Assembly: GCF_001426245.1 (NCBI RefSeq) | Contig: NZ_LMCM01000006.1 | Coordinates: 284,865-348,864, forward strand | DNA: 64,000 nt | Reading direction: 5' to 3' | Source: Phycicoccus sp. Root101 | GTDB taxonomy: Bacteria > Actinomycetota > Actinomycetes > Actinomycetales > Dermatophilaceae | Shown here: positions 40,863-50,276 of the stretch, one piece after another | How the letters are laid out: each line of letters starts with the position of its first letter | Numbering within the stretch: the first letter of the stretch is position 1 | The notes under the pieces: model-generated | The model's database searches: none | Seen by the model: the letters and a program-made list of their open reading frames with translations, nothing else | What the model was told of the DNA's origin: nothing | Translations under genes and position numbers: made by a program

Positions 40863-41273
40863 CTAGCCCAGCTGGTAGTCGAACCACACCCGGTGGGTGC
40901 CGTCGTCCTCGACGGCCAGACCGCCGGACCCGCGGATGCCCTGAAGCTCCCCCGTGCCGCTGCCCGGGACGATGGCGAAGTGCTCGTGGGCCCGTCCGCC
41001 GCCCTCCGTGGTCGCGGAGTGCACGAAGTTGAACGTCCCGGCCGCAGCGTCGAGCGCCCCGTCGAAGGACTCCATCGCGACATACGTGCCGGCACCGGTG
41101 ACCTGGTCGTAGGCGGCGGTGAAGATCGTCGCGCTGCGGCCCGACACTCCCCCGGTGTAGCTCTTGGCCATGACGGCGACCCCGACGGGTGCGCCCGTGG
41201 TCACCGGCTCCGGACCGGGTGACAGCTCGGCGGGGGTGAACGACTCGACGGTGAACGTGCCTTCGGTCCTCAT
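40863..41273 (-). CDS. DUF3224 domain-containing protein
   Basis: This 136-residue protein matches the small actinobacterial DUF3224 family: GTFTVESFTPAEL at the N-terminus, MAKSYTGGVSGRSATIF in the middle, and a repeated ESFDGALDAAAGTFNFVHSAT and GSGTGELQGIRGSGGL pattern that suggests a lipocalin-like beta-barrel. Its function is unknown. ATG 41273 has TAGGTT 6 nt upstream, a leaderless start. It converges with the MerR gene 3 bp away and diverges from the aldo/keto reductase. Confidence 0.82.
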   Translation of the reverse strand: MRTEGTFTVESFTPAELSPGPEPVTTGAPVGVAVMAKSYTGGVSGRSATIFTAAYDQVTGAGTYVAMESFDGALDAAAGTFNFVHSATTEGGGRAHEHFAIVPGSGTGELQGIRGSGGLAVEDDGTHRVWFDYQLG

Positions 41274-41279
41274 GCCTGC

Positions 41280-41285
41280 AACCTA
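41280..41285 (-). promoter_or_regulatory. Leaderless -10 of the DUF3224 gene
   Basis: On the minus strand TAGGTT is followed by 6 nt and ATG 41273. Confidence 0.55.
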
Positions 41286-41314
41286 CTGCCGGGCGGTGAC
41301 GACGACCCCGCGGT

Positions 41315-41320
41315 TACGGT
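41315..41320 (+). promoter_or_regulatory. Leaderless -10 of the aldo/keto reductase gene
   Basis: TACGGT lies 6 nt before ATG 41327. The divergent DUF3224 promoter is only 30 bp away. Confidence 0.5.
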
Positions 41321-41326
41321 GGACCC

Positions 41327-42169
41327 ATGGCGAGCACCCCGACGACCCTGACCCTCAACGACGGCACCAGCCTCCCGGCCATCGGGTTCGGCACCTACCC
41401 GCTCAAGGGCGAGGACGGCATCGAGGCGATGGTGGCCGCTCTCGAGAACGGCTACCGCCACCTCGACACCGCGGTGAACTACGGCAACGAGGCCGAGGTC
41501 GGAGAAGCACTGCGCCGCAGCGGGATCCCGCGCGAGGAGGTCGTCGTCGCGACGAAGATCCCCGGGCGCTTCCATGCCGAGGACCTCGCGCTCCAGTCGC
41601 TGCGGGACTCCGCCGAACGCCTGGGGCTCGAGCAGATCGACCTTGGCCTGATCCACTGGCCCAACCCGAGCCGGGACCTGTACCCGCAGGCCTGGCGGGC
41701 GCTGGTCCGGGCCCGGGACGAAGGGCTCGTGCGGACCGTCGGCGTCAGCAACTTCACGCCGGAGCACCTGCGGCGCGTCATCGAGGACACCGGGGTGACG
41801 CCGGCGGTCAACCAGATCGAGCTGCACCCGTACTTCCCGCAGGAGCAGATGCGCTCGGTCCACGCCGAGCTCGGGATCCTCACCCAGGCCTGGAGCCCGA
41901 TGGGCAAGCGCAACGCCCCGTTCGCCGAACCTGCCGTGGCCGACGCAGCGACGGCGCACGGCGTGACGCCCGGTCAGGTCATCCTGCGCTGGCACCTGCA
42001 GCTCGGCTCGATGCCACTGCCGAAGTCGGCGACGCCCGAGCGCCAGCGGGACAACCTGGACGTGTTCGGGTTCGAGCTCACCGACGATCAGGTCGCGGCG
42101 ATCACTGCCCTGGGTCGTCCCGACGGACGGCTCTTCGGCGGCGACCCCGACACCCACGAGGAGATGTAG
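41327..42169 (+). CDS. Aldo/keto reductase
   Basis: This 280-residue NADPH-dependent TIM-barrel enzyme carries the usual tetrad: Asp and Tyr in YRHLDTAVNYGNEAEVG (about residues 43-59), Lys in VVVATKIPG (about 76) and His in DLGLIHWPNP (about 109). The cofactor region near the end reads LPKSATPERQRDNLDVFGFEL. It resembles 2,5-diketo-gluconate reductase-type proteins with broad carbonyl substrates. The start at ATG 41327 is supported by the preceding TACGGT. No specific pathway is implied by neighbours. Confidence 0.92.
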   Translation: MASTPTTLTLNDGTSLPAIGFGTYPLKGEDGIEAMVAALENGYRHLDTAVNYGNEAEVGEALRRSGIPREEVVVATKIPGRFHAEDLALQSLRDSAERLGLEQIDLGLIHWPNPSRDLYPQAWRALVRARDEGLVRTVGVSNFTPEHLRRVIEDTGVTPAVNQIELHPYFPQEQMRSVHAELGILTQAWSPMGKRNAPFAEPAVADAATAHGVTPGQVILRWHLQLGSMPLPKSATPERQRDNLDVFGFELTDDQVAAITALGRPDGRLFGGDPDTHEEM

Positions 42170-42179
42170 GGCCGACCGC

Positions 42180-42800
42180 TTACTCGAAGGGCGAGGGGTC
42201 TCCGGCGCCGATGCGGACGACCTCCGGTGCGCCGTCGGAGAAGTCCACGACGGTCGTGGGTTCGGTGCCGCACTCCCCCGAGTCGATGACCGCGTCGACC
42301 TGGTGGTCGAGCTCCTCCTTGACGAGCCAGCCCTCGGTCATGGGATCGGTCTCGCCGGGCAGGATCAGCGTGCTCGACAGGATCGGCTCCCCCAGCTCGG
42401 CGAGCAGCGCCTGCACCACCCGGTTGTCGGGGATGCGCACCCCGACGGTCTTCTTCTTCGGGTGCAGCAGCCGGCGCGGCACCTCCTTGGTCGCCGGAAG
42501 GATGAACGTGTAGCTGCCGGGCGTCGCCGCCTTGATCGCGCGGAACACCGAGTTGTCGATGTGCACGAGCTGTCCCAGCTGGGCGAAGTCGGCGCAGACG
42601 AGCGTGTAGTGGTGCTTGTCGCCCAGGTGGCGGATCGCCGCGATGCGGTCCTTGCCGTCCTGGTTGCCCAGGGCGCACCCCAGCGCGTACCCGGAGTCGG
42701 TCGGGTACGCGACCAGACCTCCGTCGCGGATCAGCTGCACCGCCTGCCCGATGGCCCGCGGTTGGGGGTCCACCGGGTGCACGTCCAGATACCTCGCCAT
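42180..42800 (-). CDS. Sua5/YciO/YrdC-family protein (threonylcarbamoyl-AMP synthase-like)
   Basis: This 206-residue protein has the YrdC fold: a start motif IGQAVQLIRDGGLVAYPTDSGYALGC (about residues 19-44) and KKTVGVRIPDNRVVQALLAELGEPILSSTLI (about 128-158). YrdC/Sua5 makes threonylcarbamoyl-AMP for tRNA t6A37. The sequence looks closer to the YciO branch (DRIAAIRHLGDKHHYTLVCAD), whose tRNA role is uncertain, so the enzyme name is tentative. ATG 42800 has TACAGT 6 nt upstream on the minus strand. It diverges from tdh. Confidence 0.85.
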   Translation of the reverse strand: MARYLDVHPVDPQPRAIGQAVQLIRDGGLVAYPTDSGYALGCALGNQDGKDRIAAIRHLGDKHHYTLVCADFAQLGQLVHIDNSVFRAIKAATPGSYTFILPATKEVPRRLLHPKKKTVGVRIPDNRVVQALLAELGEPILSSTLILPGETDPMTEGWLVKEELDHQVDAVIDSGECGTEPTTVVDFSDGAPEVVRIGAGDPSPFE

Positions 42801-42806
42801 GCGCTG

Positions 42807-42812
42807 ACTGTA
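42807..42812 (-). promoter_or_regulatory. Leaderless -10 of the Sua5-family gene
   Basis: On the minus strand TACAGT (42812-42807) is followed by 6 nt and ATG 42800. It overlaps the left arm of the 42810-42841 dyad. Confidence 0.5.
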
Positions 42813-42841
42813 TGCCGCGCGGCCGGGACCGTGCGGCATAC
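42810..42841. promoter_or_regulatory. Dyad in the Sua5/tdh divergent promoter
   Basis: GTATGCCGC (42810-42818) and GCGGCATAC (42833-42841) are exact complements with a 14-nt spacer. Both arms contain the GTATGCC word that recurs through the window. It lies between the two divergent -10 elements, so it may be an operator. Confidence 0.45.
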
Positions 42842-42859
42842 CTCCCCTGCGCGGCCCGC

Positions 42860-42865
42860 TAGGTT
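42860..42865 (+). promoter_or_regulatory. Leaderless -10 of tdh-kbl
   Basis: TAGGTT lies 6 nt before GTG 42872. Confidence 0.55.
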
Positions 42866-42871
42866 GGTCCG

Positions 42872-43909
42872 GTGCGCGCACTCGTGAAGACCACCGCTGG
42901 TCCGGGCCTGGAGCTCATGGACGTCCCCGAGCCCGACACCGGCCCCACCGACGTGAAGATCCGGGTGCTGAGGGCGGGTCTGTGCGGCACCGACCTGCAC
43001 CTCGAGCAGTGGGACGACTGGGCCGCCTCGACCGTGGTGCCACCCATGACCATCGGCCACGAGTTCTACGGCGAGGTGGTCGAGGTCGGCGAGGACGTCA
43101 CCAACGTCAGCGTCGGTCAGCGCGCCTCCGGCGAGGGCCACATCGTGTGCGGCACGTGCCGCAACTGCCGCGCCGGTCGGCGCCACATGTGCATCCACAC
43201 CAAGGGGATCGGCGTGAACCGCGACGGCGCCTTCGCCGACTTCGTGGTCCTCCCCGCGACGAACGTGTGGGTGCAGCCCGACGACCTCGACCCCGACCTC
43301 GCAGCGGTCTTCGACCCCCTCGGCAACGCGACGCACACGGCGTTGTCGTTCCCGATGGCCGGCGAGGACGTCGTCATCACCGGCGCTGGCCCCATCGGCG
43401 TCATGGCCGCCGCGCTCGCCCGCCACGTCGGTGCGCGGTACGTCGTCGTCACCGACGTCAGCGACTACCGCCTCGGGCTCGCGAAGGCGGCCGGGGCCGA
43501 CCTCGTCGTCAACGCCGCCACGTCGAACCTGCGCGAGGCGATGGGTGAGCTGGGCATGAAGGAGGGCTTCGACGTGGGCCTGGAGATGTCCGGCGTGCCG
43601 AGCGCGGTCGAGGACATGCTCGCCAACATGAACCACGGCGGCCGGGTCGCGATGCTGGGCCTGCCCAAGGACCCGTTCGCGATCGACTGGGGCCGGGTCA
43701 TCACGCACATGATCACCATCAAGGGCATCTACGGGCGCGAGATGTACGACACCTGGTACGCGATGAGCTCCATGCTCGGCACCTCTCCCCTGCTGCAGGA
43801 GCGCATCGCCTCCGTCATCACCCACCGTTTCCCCGCGGAGCAGTGGCAGGACGCGTTCGCCGCGGCCCGGTCGGGTCAGTGCGGCAAAGTCATCATGGAT
43901 TGGAGCTGA
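42872..43909 (+). CDS. tdh: L-threonine 3-dehydrogenase
   Basis: This 345-residue zinc-dependent medium-chain dehydrogenase oxidises threonine to 2-amino-3-oxobutyrate with NAD. The catalytic zinc site begins at [14 protein letters not shown] (about residue 37) with [17 protein letters not shown] after it. The structural zinc cysteines are in [17 protein letters not shown] (about 91-107), and the Rossmann motif is [21 protein letters not shown] (about 169). GTG 42872 has a TAGGTT -10 6 nt upstream. kbl follows after 3 bp, forming the standard threonine-to-glycine operon. Confidence 0.95.
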   Translation: MRALVKTTAGPGLELMDVPEPDTGPTDVKIRVLRAGLCGTDLHLEQWDDWAASTVVPPMTIGHEFYGEVVEVGEDVTNVSVGQRASGEGHIVCGTCRNCRAGRRHMCIHTKGIGVNRDGAFADFVVLPATNVWVQPDDLDPDLAAVFDPLGNATHTALSFPMAGEDVVITGAGPIGVMAAALARHVGARYVVVTDVSDYRLGLAKAAGADLVVNAATSNLREAMGELGMKEGFDVGLEMSGVPSAVEDMLANMNHGGRVAMLGLPKDPFAIDWGRVITHMITIKGIYGREMYDTWYAMSSMLGTSPLLQERIASVITHRFPAEQWQDAFAAARSGQCGKVIMDWS

Positions 43910-43912
43910 CCG

Positions 43913-45106
<1,194 letters not shown>

Positions 45107-45116
45107 GGAGCAGGTC

Positions 45117-45674
45117 GTGGCACGGCTGCACTACGCGGCGATCGCCTCGCTCGACGGTTACGTCGTCGACTCGGCGGGAAGCTTCGCCTGGGCCGCGCCC
45201 GGCGAGCAGGTGCACGCGTTCGTCAACGACCGGGAGCGCGGCATCGGCACCTACCTCTACGGGCGTCGGATGTGGGAGGTCATGCGCTACTGGGCCAGCG
45301 AGGACTCGGAGGACGACCGCTCCCCCGTCTCTGCGGCCTACCGCCGCATCTGGCAGTCCGCCGACAAGGTTGTCTTCTCCGGCTCGCTGTCGTCCGTGGA
45401 CACCCCGCGCACGACGCTGGTCCCGGGCTTCGACGCGGACCTCGTCGGCCGTCTCAAGGCCGAGGCCACGGCCGACCTCAGCATCGGTGGCCCGACCGTC
45501 GCCGCGGCGGCGCTCTCCGCAGGCCTGGTCGACGAGGTGTCGCTGTACCTTCACCCGCTCGCGGTGGGCGGCGGGACACCGGCCCTGCCGCCGGGCGCCC
45601 GCACCGACCTGCACCTCGTCGAGCAGCACACGTTCGACGACGGGGTCGTCTTCCTGCGCTACACCGTGGCCTGA
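45117..45674 (+). CDS. Dihydrofolate reductase family protein (RibD C-terminal-like)
   Basis: This 185-residue protein has the RibD-C/DHFR-like fold. It starts LHYAAIASLDGYVVDSAGSFAWAA, shows YLYGRRMWEVMRYW (about residue 44) and DLSIGGPTVAAAALSAGLVDEVSLYLHPLAVGGG (about 119-152). Actinobacterial relatives are usually uncharacterised NADPH-dependent reductases. GTG 45117 follows GAGGAG, whose position in the 10-bp gap after kbl indicates one operon with tdh-kbl. The stop codon lies within the arm of a terminator hairpin. Confidence 0.85.
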   Translation: MARLHYAAIASLDGYVVDSAGSFAWAAPGEQVHAFVNDRERGIGTYLYGRRMWEVMRYWASEDSEDDRSPVSAAYRRIWQSADKVVFSGSLSSVDTPRTTLVPGFDADLVGRLKAEATADLSIGGPTVAAAALSAGLVDEVSLYLHPLAVGGGTPALPPGARTDLHLVEQHTFDDGVVFLRYTVA

Positions 45675-45692
45675 CGCGGCCGGCGCGTCAGG
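45670..45692. terminator. Palindromic terminator containing both convergent stop codons
   Basis: CCTGACGCG (45670-45678) and CGCGTCAGG (45684-45692) form a 9-bp stem with a 5-nt loop. The TGA at 45672-45674 ends the plus-strand gene, and the same bases in the other arm (45690-45688) end the minus-strand OsmC gene. Confidence 0.75.
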
Positions 45693-46134
45693 TCTGCGCG
45701 AGCCCGCTGTCGATCGGGGTCCCCAGCACCACGGTCCGGCTGACGGTGCACAGCCGGTCGTGGGACATCGCGATGGCCTTCGGGAGCATCTCCCGGGCCT
45801 TGTCGCCGGCCTCCCCCTCGGGGAACGTCACCGCGAACCTCACCTGCAGTCCGTCCATGTGGTTGCCGTCGTCGTCGCGCACCTTGTCCCCCGACGCCTC
45901 GACCACGAAGCTCTCGGGCTCGGCACGCTTGACGGTGATGAAGTCGACGTCGACGGCGCTGCAGCCGGCGATGGCGGTGAGGAGGAGCTCGACCGGCGTG
46001 AAGTCGGCGCTCTCCCCTCCCCCGATCCGCATCGTGCCACCACGGACGTTCGTCACCTCGAAGACGCCCTTCTCGACCCGCTCCATGCTGATCGAGCGGT
46101 GTCCCAGCCCGGTGCCGCCGGTCTCCTGTGCCAT
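45688..46134 (-). CDS. OsmC family protein
   Basis: This 148-residue protein belongs to the OsmC/Ohr superfamily of thiol-dependent peroxidases. GGTMRIGGGESADFTPVELLLTAIAGCSAVDVDF (about residues 32-65) holds one conserved Cys. The second Cys is in SHDRLCTVSRTVVLGTPI near the C-terminus. It probably acts as a dimer that reduces organic hydroperoxides. ATG 46134 overlaps the DUF1697 stop by one base (TGATG), so translation is coupled. It is the last gene of a four-gene minus-strand cluster. Confidence 0.88.
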   Translation of the reverse strand: MAQETGGTGLGHRSISMERVEKGVFEVTNVRGGTMRIGGGESADFTPVELLLTAIAGCSAVDVDFITVKRAEPESFVVEASGDKVRDDDGNHMDGLQVRFAVTFPEGEAGDKAREMLPKAIAMSHDRLCTVSRTVVLGTPIDSGLAQT

Positions 46135-46673
46135 CACGTGCCCCATTTCTGCGCGAGTGCGCGCACCACGGTCATGTTGCGGGCCGTTCCTGCGACGCCG
46201 AGGACCTTCTCGATCTTCGGGCCCGTCAGCTTCGCGGTGTGGAACGGCAACGCGAACTCCATGAGGACATCCTTGCCGATGACGTGGGCCCGCTCGCCGG
46301 GGGCATCCCACTCCTCGAGCTCTGCGGCTCGCGCGGCCGTGGGTGCCTCGGCGCAGAAGCTCACGTAGCGGGACTGCTCACCCTCGAGGCTCACCGGTAC
46401 GGCGTCCACGGCCTCCACGAGCCCGGTCAGGTCGGCGGGGCGGCGAGCGATCGCCACGATGTCGTATCCGGCGTGCTTCCCGAGCGCCTCCCCCACCGCC
46501 TGCTCCACCTTGGCGATGCTGCGCAAGGATGTGTCCACGAGGAAGTTGCCCGTCTGGATGTGGGACTCGACGCCGGTGAAACCGTTGTCCTCCAACACTT
46601 TTCGAGCGTCAGCCATCGCGAGCTTGCGACCACCGACGTTCACCGCCCGCAGGAAGACCACGAACTTGGCCAT
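46134..46673 (-). CDS. DUF1697 domain-containing protein
   Basis: This 179-residue protein has the DUF1697 signature at the N-terminus, KFVVFLRAVNVGGRKLAMAD followed by ARKVLEDNGFTGVESHIQTGNFLVD. The fold is a ferredoxin-like duplication and the function is unknown. It lies 3 bp downstream of the beta-lactamase-like gene and overlaps the OsmC gene by one base, so it is co-expressed with both. The role in the cluster cannot be inferred. Confidence 0.88.
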   Translation of the reverse strand: MAKFVVFLRAVNVGGRKLAMADARKVLEDNGFTGVESHIQTGNFLVDTSLRSIAKVEQAVGEALGKHAGYDIVAIARRPADLTGLVEAVDAVPVSLEGEQSRYVSFCAEAPTAARAAELEEWDAPGERAHVIGKDVLMEFALPFHTAKLTGPKIEKVLGVAGTARNMTVVRALAQKWGT

Positions 46674-46676
46674 GCG

Positions 46677-47558
46677 TCAGGCTCCTTCCACCAGGTGGCG
46701 CAGGACCGCGCCGATCCGCGCCATACCGGTCAGTGCGGTCTCACGGGCGGCGGGTGAGCCGGTGTCGTCCCACTCCGCCAGGACGGCGTAGGCGAAGCAC
46801 CCTCCGGGACCGGTCGCCACGCCGGCATCGCCCCGGACGCCGGCAATGGTCCCGGTCTTGTTCCACAGGCGCACGCCGCGGTCTGGCTCGTCATGGCACA
46901 GCGGGTCGAGGCCGAACGCCCCTGCGACCATGGACAGGTCGGCGTTGAGCGACAACCACGCGACGACCTGTTCGGACACGGCCCGGGAGGCCACCTCGCC
47001 GCGGTGCAGGCGGGCCACGAGCGTCGCCAGCCCGGCGGCAGTGGCGGTCGACAGCGTCGGAGGGTCGTGCGGGCCGCGTTCGTCGAGCACGGGTCCGTGC
47101 AGGGCCACCGCCTCCACACCACAGTCCACCGCCGTCGCCGCGACGGCCCGGGCCCCTCCGACGCGGTGGAGCAGGACGTTGGTCGCGAGGTTGTCGCTGA
47201 AGGCGCCGACAAGCGCAGCACAGTCACGGACCTCGAGCGACGCGGTGGCCAGGTGGCGCCAGAGCCCTGAATCGGCCACGAGGTCCTCGGTCCGGGGAAC
47301 GAGCTGCTGGCTGCCGTCGAGCGAACCGTTCTCCAGCAGCCTCGCCACCTCGACCAGGAGCAGGATCTTGCCGAGGCTGGCCGTCCGTTGCACCCGGTCC
47401 GCGTCGGCGCTGGCGAGCACCGCACCCGTGTCGGCGTCCGTGAGGTGCCACGCCCAGCGGGGTGAAGGCTGGCCCGCGTCCAGCACGTCCTCGGCCACGA
47501 CGCCGACGAGGTCACCCAGCAGGGCGTCCCCCCGGACGGGGGGCGCCGGGTCGTTCAC
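46677..47558 (-). CDS. Class A beta-lactamase-like serine hydrolase
   Basis: This 293-residue protein has the three penicillin-recognising motifs in order: S-x-x-K in TASLGKILLL (about residue 59), SDN in AFSDNLATNVL (about 119), and KTG in NKTGTIAGVRGDAG (about 233). The class A Glu-166 region is not evident. No signal peptide is seen, which is odd for a beta-lactamase; it may instead be an intracellular esterase or amidase. GTG 47558 is preferred (GAGGG about 7 nt upstream), leaving a 10-bp gap to the PhzF gene; a longer version would overlap it. Confidence 0.82.
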   Translation of the reverse strand: MNDPAPPVRGDALLGDLVGVVAEDVLDAGQPSPRWAWHLTDADTGAVLASADADRVQRTASLGKILLLVEVARLLENGSLDGSQQLVPRTEDLVADSGLWRHLATASLEVRDCAALVGAFSDNLATNVLLHRVGGARAVAATAVDCGVEAVALHGPVLDERGPHDPPTLSTATAAGLATLVARLHRGEVASRAVSEQVVAWLSLNADLSMVAGAFGLDPLCHDEPDRGVRLWNKTGTIAGVRGDAGVATGPGGCFAYAVLAEWDDTGSPAARETALTGMARIGAVLRHLVEGA

Positions 47559-47568
47559 CGCCGCGCCC

Positions 47569-48411
47569 TCACAGGTCGAGCGCTCCCTCACCGAGGGGGT
47601 GGACGAGTCCGCCCACGCGCACCGCGCCGTCCTGCACGGACAGCAGCAGGGTGGACGGTCTGCCGACCTGGGCCCCCTGGCTGACGACCCATTCCCCCGA
47701 GCGGCCCTTGTCGGCCAGCCACGCGCCGAGGTTGGAGCACGCGGACCCGGTGGCAGGGTCCTCGATCGCCGCCGCGCCCTGGGTGAACAGGGCCCGCGCC
47801 TCGACCTGCCCCTCGCCGGTCTCGCACCACAGGTAGACGAGGGTCTCCCCGCCTCGCGTGCCCATGCCCGCGAACTGACGCATGAGCGCGGCGTCGCCGA
47901 CCGCTCGGCGCACCGCGTCGACGGAGGCGGCCTGGGCGATCACCTGCGCACTCCCGGTGCTGACCTGCTGCACGGGGCCGACGAGGTCGTCCGGCTCGAG
48001 CCCGACGCAGGACGCGATCTCGTCGAGCTGGTAGTCCGCGTGGACGACGCCGGGGTTCGCCGTCAGGGTCCACGTGTCACCGTCCGCGCTGACGGGGATG
48101 ACTCCGGCAGGCATCGAGAGCGACAACGAGTCGCCACCCAGTCCGAGCGCGCGCACCACGTGTGCCGTCCCCAGGGTGGGGTGCCCCGCGAACGCCATCT
48201 CGTAGTTCGGCGTGAAGATGCGGACCCCGGCGTCGGCCCCGTCCACCGCAGGGACGAGGAAGGTCGTCTCCGAGAGGTTGAACTGGCGTGCCAGTCCTTG
48301 CATCTGGTCGTCGGTCAGGTCCTGGGCTCCCTCGACGACGCACAGCGGGTTGCCCGAGAACGGGTCCGCCGTCCGGGCGAAGACGTTGAGCAGCCGGTAG
48401 GTCAGGCGCAT
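47569..48411 (-). CDS. PhzF family phenazine biosynthesis-like isomerase
   Basis: This 280-residue protein has the DapF/PhzF fold of two alpha/beta halves. LLNVFARTADPFSGNPLCVVEGAQDL at the N-terminus and LSETTFLVPAVDGADAGVRIFTPNYEMAFAGHPTLGTAHVV (about residues 47-87) contain the catalytic Glu and the FAGHPTLG signature. GAAAIEDPATGSACSNLGAWL is in the second half. No other phenazine genes are present, so it is one of the many PhzF proteins of unknown substrate. ATG 48411 has CAGAGT 6 nt upstream. It heads the four-gene cluster. Confidence 0.9.
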   Translation of the reverse strand: MRLTYRLLNVFARTADPFSGNPLCVVEGAQDLTDDQMQGLARQFNLSETTFLVPAVDGADAGVRIFTPNYEMAFAGHPTLGTAHVVRALGLGGDSLSLSMPAGVIPVSADGDTWTLTANPGVVHADYQLDEIASCVGLEPDDLVGPVQQVSTGSAQVIAQAASVDAVRRAVGDAALMRQFAGMGTRGGETLVYLWCETGEGQVEARALFTQGAAAIEDPATGSACSNLGAWLADKGRSGEWVVSQGAQVGRPSTLLLSVQDGAVRVGGLVHPLGEGALDL

Positions 48412-48436
48412 GCGACCACTCTGTCATGCTGACCAC

Positions 48437-49084
48437 GTGTCGAGCAGCGTTCCGAACCCGCCCAGCCCACCCACCGGACGACTCGTCCTGCTGCGCCACG
48501 GCGAGACCGCCTGGTCGCTGTCGGGGCAGCACACCGGGCGCACCGACATCCCCCTGACGCCGCACGGCGAGGAGCTCGCCCGGGCCGCGGGGCAGCTCCT
48601 CGAGGGCCGCGAGTTCGCCCTGGTGCTGTCCTCACCCCTGCAGCGCGCCCGTCGCACCGCGGAGCTCGCCGGCCTCGAGCCCGAGATCACCGACAACCTG
48701 CTGGAATGGGACTACGGCGCGTACGAGGGCCTGACCACCCCGGAGATCCGCGCGCAGCTGGGGTACGACTGGACGGTCTTCGAGCACGGTGTCCCGGCAG
48801 GTGACACCCCCGGCGAGACGGTCGAGGAGGTCGCCGCCCGGGCCTCGAGGGTCGTCCGGCGCGCGGTCGCCGCCATGGCGCACGGCGACGTGGCCCTGGT
48901 CGGCCACGGACACTGCCTGCGGGTGCTGGCGTCGGTGTTCCTGCGAAGGGAGCCCAGGCTGGGCGCCCAGCTGCTGCTGGACGCGGGCTCGGTGAGCGTC
49001 CTGCAGTACGAGCGCGAGAAGCCCGCCATCCGCGTCTGGAACCACGGACCCGCGGTTGCAGCGCGTCCCTCCGACCCGGCCTGA
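48437..49084 (+). CDS. Histidine phosphatase family protein
   Basis: This 215-residue phosphoglycerate-mutase-fold enzyme has the phosphohistidine motif LVLLRHGETAWS (about residues 16-27), FALVLSSPLQRARRTAELAG (about 60) and the second catalytic His in ALVGHGHCLRVLA (about 152). It is probably a small-molecule phosphatase (for example acid or fructose bisphosphatase type) and the substrate is open. GTG 48437 with CATGCT 6 nt upstream is preferred to an ATG at 48410, which would overlap the divergent PhzF gene. Its stop is in the palindrome CTGAGCTCAG shared with the convergent RES gene. Confidence 0.88.
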   Translation: MSSSVPNPPSPPTGRLVLLRHGETAWSLSGQHTGRTDIPLTPHGEELARAAGQLLEGREFALVLSSPLQRARRTAELAGLEPEITDNLLEWDYGAYEGLTTPEIRAQLGYDWTVFEHGVPAGDTPGETVEEVAARASRVVRRAVAAMAHGDVALVGHGHCLRVLASVFLRREPRLGAQLLLDAGSVSVLQYEREKPAIRVWNHGPAVAARPSDPA

Positions 49085-49086
49085 GC

Positions 49087-49722
49087 TCAGCTCCGGGGCA
49101 CCCGCGTGCGCGGGGGCCGCACGACGGTGAGGTCGGCGCGGCGCGGCGTGGACCACGTCCTCGGTGCTCCCGGGACCGAGGCGGCAGGGACAGGGTCGAG
49201 GTCGGCGGGCCAGGACGTGGCTCCCTCGTCGTCGAACAGCGCCACGGCGCTGGCGGGGCCCGGGGTGAACCGCGGCCCGTACCTCACGCCGCCGTGCCCG
49301 GCACGGTCCAGGGCCTGCGCCCAGAGCTGCGGCACGGCATACGGGACCATCGTCTCCAGCTCGCGGGTGACGCCGAAGTCGCCTGCGGCACCTGACTGCA
49401 CGTCGGCGACCTCGCGGTCGTCGGGGAGGCGCAGGCGTGACACCACCACGTCCTCGAGCAGGCTCTCCGGCACGGTGACGGCACCGCCGAGCACCGGACC
49501 GACCCGCTCGCGGACCGCGCTGCCGGGATCGAGGGCGGTGTAGCAGGTGCCGCGCGGCGACGGGAGGTCGAACCGGCCGCCGCCCTCGTTGCCGAACCAC
49601 CAGGCGCCGAAGTCGACCGAGTGCGCCCGGAACAGGTCGGTCGCGCTGTCGACGTGGTGGGTGGGGAAACCGTCGAGGGAGGTCCTGGGCGGGCCCTGGG
49701 CAACCCGCTCGCGGTCGCTCAT
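49087..49722 (-). CDS. RES-domain toxin (NAD+ phosphorylase type)
   Basis: This 211-residue protein has a RES domain in its N-terminal two thirds: DLFRAHSVDFGAWWFGNEGG (about residues 30-49), RFDLPSPRGTCYTALDPGSAVRERVG (about 50-75) and later the E-V-S...RLRLPDDREVADV segment. RES toxins such as MbcT and ParT break down NAD+ or ADP-ribosylate targets. Conserved Arg, Tyr and Glu positions appear present. ATG 49722 overlaps the antitoxin stop by 4 bp (ATGA), the usual antitoxin-first order. Its closest group is uncertain. Confidence 0.85.
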   Translation of the reverse strand: MSDRERVAQGPPRTSLDGFPTHHVDSATDLFRAHSVDFGAWWFGNEGGGRFDLPSPRGTCYTALDPGSAVRERVGPVLGGAVTVPESLLEDVVVSRLRLPDDREVADVQSGAAGDFGVTRELETMVPYAVPQLWAQALDRAGHGGVRYGPRFTPGPASAVALFDDEGATSWPADLDPVPAASVPGAPRTWSTPRRADLTVVRPPRTRVPRS

Positions 49723-50264
49723 GCGGCCCAGGCGGCCGCATCGGCCGTGGCGCGGTCCGCCACGTGCCGCACCGCCGACGCGGAGGACCGGTGGACGACG
49801 AGGTAGTCGATCGCGCTCTGGCCGTCGAAGACCGGGGTCGGCGTGGTCAGCCAGGCCCCGACCGACCAGCCGTCCACTCCCCTGCGCGTGAACGCGCCGA
49901 CCGCCTCGACGACGCCGGGCCGCACCGCACCGTTGCGCCCGAACTGCAACGAGGGGTAGACGAGGTGGCCGTCGGCGGTGCGGCACGCCAGCACCGTGCC
50001 CCGACGCACCCGGTCGAACAGGGCCTGCCGCGAGATGCCGAGCCACGCGATCAGGCCGGCCGTGTCGTAGAACGGCCCGAGCGGCTGGTCGAGCGGGTGC
50101 ACGGTCGGCAGGGCCGCGAGCATCCGCTCGGCGAGCTCGTCGACGTCACCGAGGTCGAGCGTGCGGCCCTGGGCACGCAGGTCCTCCGACCGCGCCTCGA
50201 TCCGCTGCCGCAGCGCCTCGGTGAGGGCGTCGACCGCGGTCGTGGTGCGGGTGCGTGGCGTCAT
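49719..50264 (-). CDS. Antitoxin with Xre/MbcA/ParS-like toxin-binding domain
   Basis: This 181-residue protein precedes the RES toxin. An N-terminal helical region (about residues 1-50) is followed by a helix-turn-helix-like stretch TAGLIAWLGISRQALFDRVRRGTVLACRTADGHLVYP (about 68-104) and a C-terminal toxin-binding part ending in a helix rich in Ala (DYLVVHRSSASAVRHVADRATADAAAWAA). ATG 50264 has GGAGG 7 nt upstream. Direct CTTGAC repeats in the leader suggest autoregulation. It is longer than typical MbcA (about 110 residues). Confidence 0.82.
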   Translation of the reverse strand: MTPRTRTTTAVDALTEALRQRIEARSEDLRAQGRTLDLGDVDELAERMLAALPTVHPLDQPLGPFYDTAGLIAWLGISRQALFDRVRRGTVLACRTADGHLVYPSLQFGRNGAVRPGVVEAVGAFTRRGVDGWSVGAWLTTPTPVFDGQSAIDYLVVHRSSASAVRHVADRATADAAAWAA

Positions 50265-50276
50265 GTGGGGGCCTCC

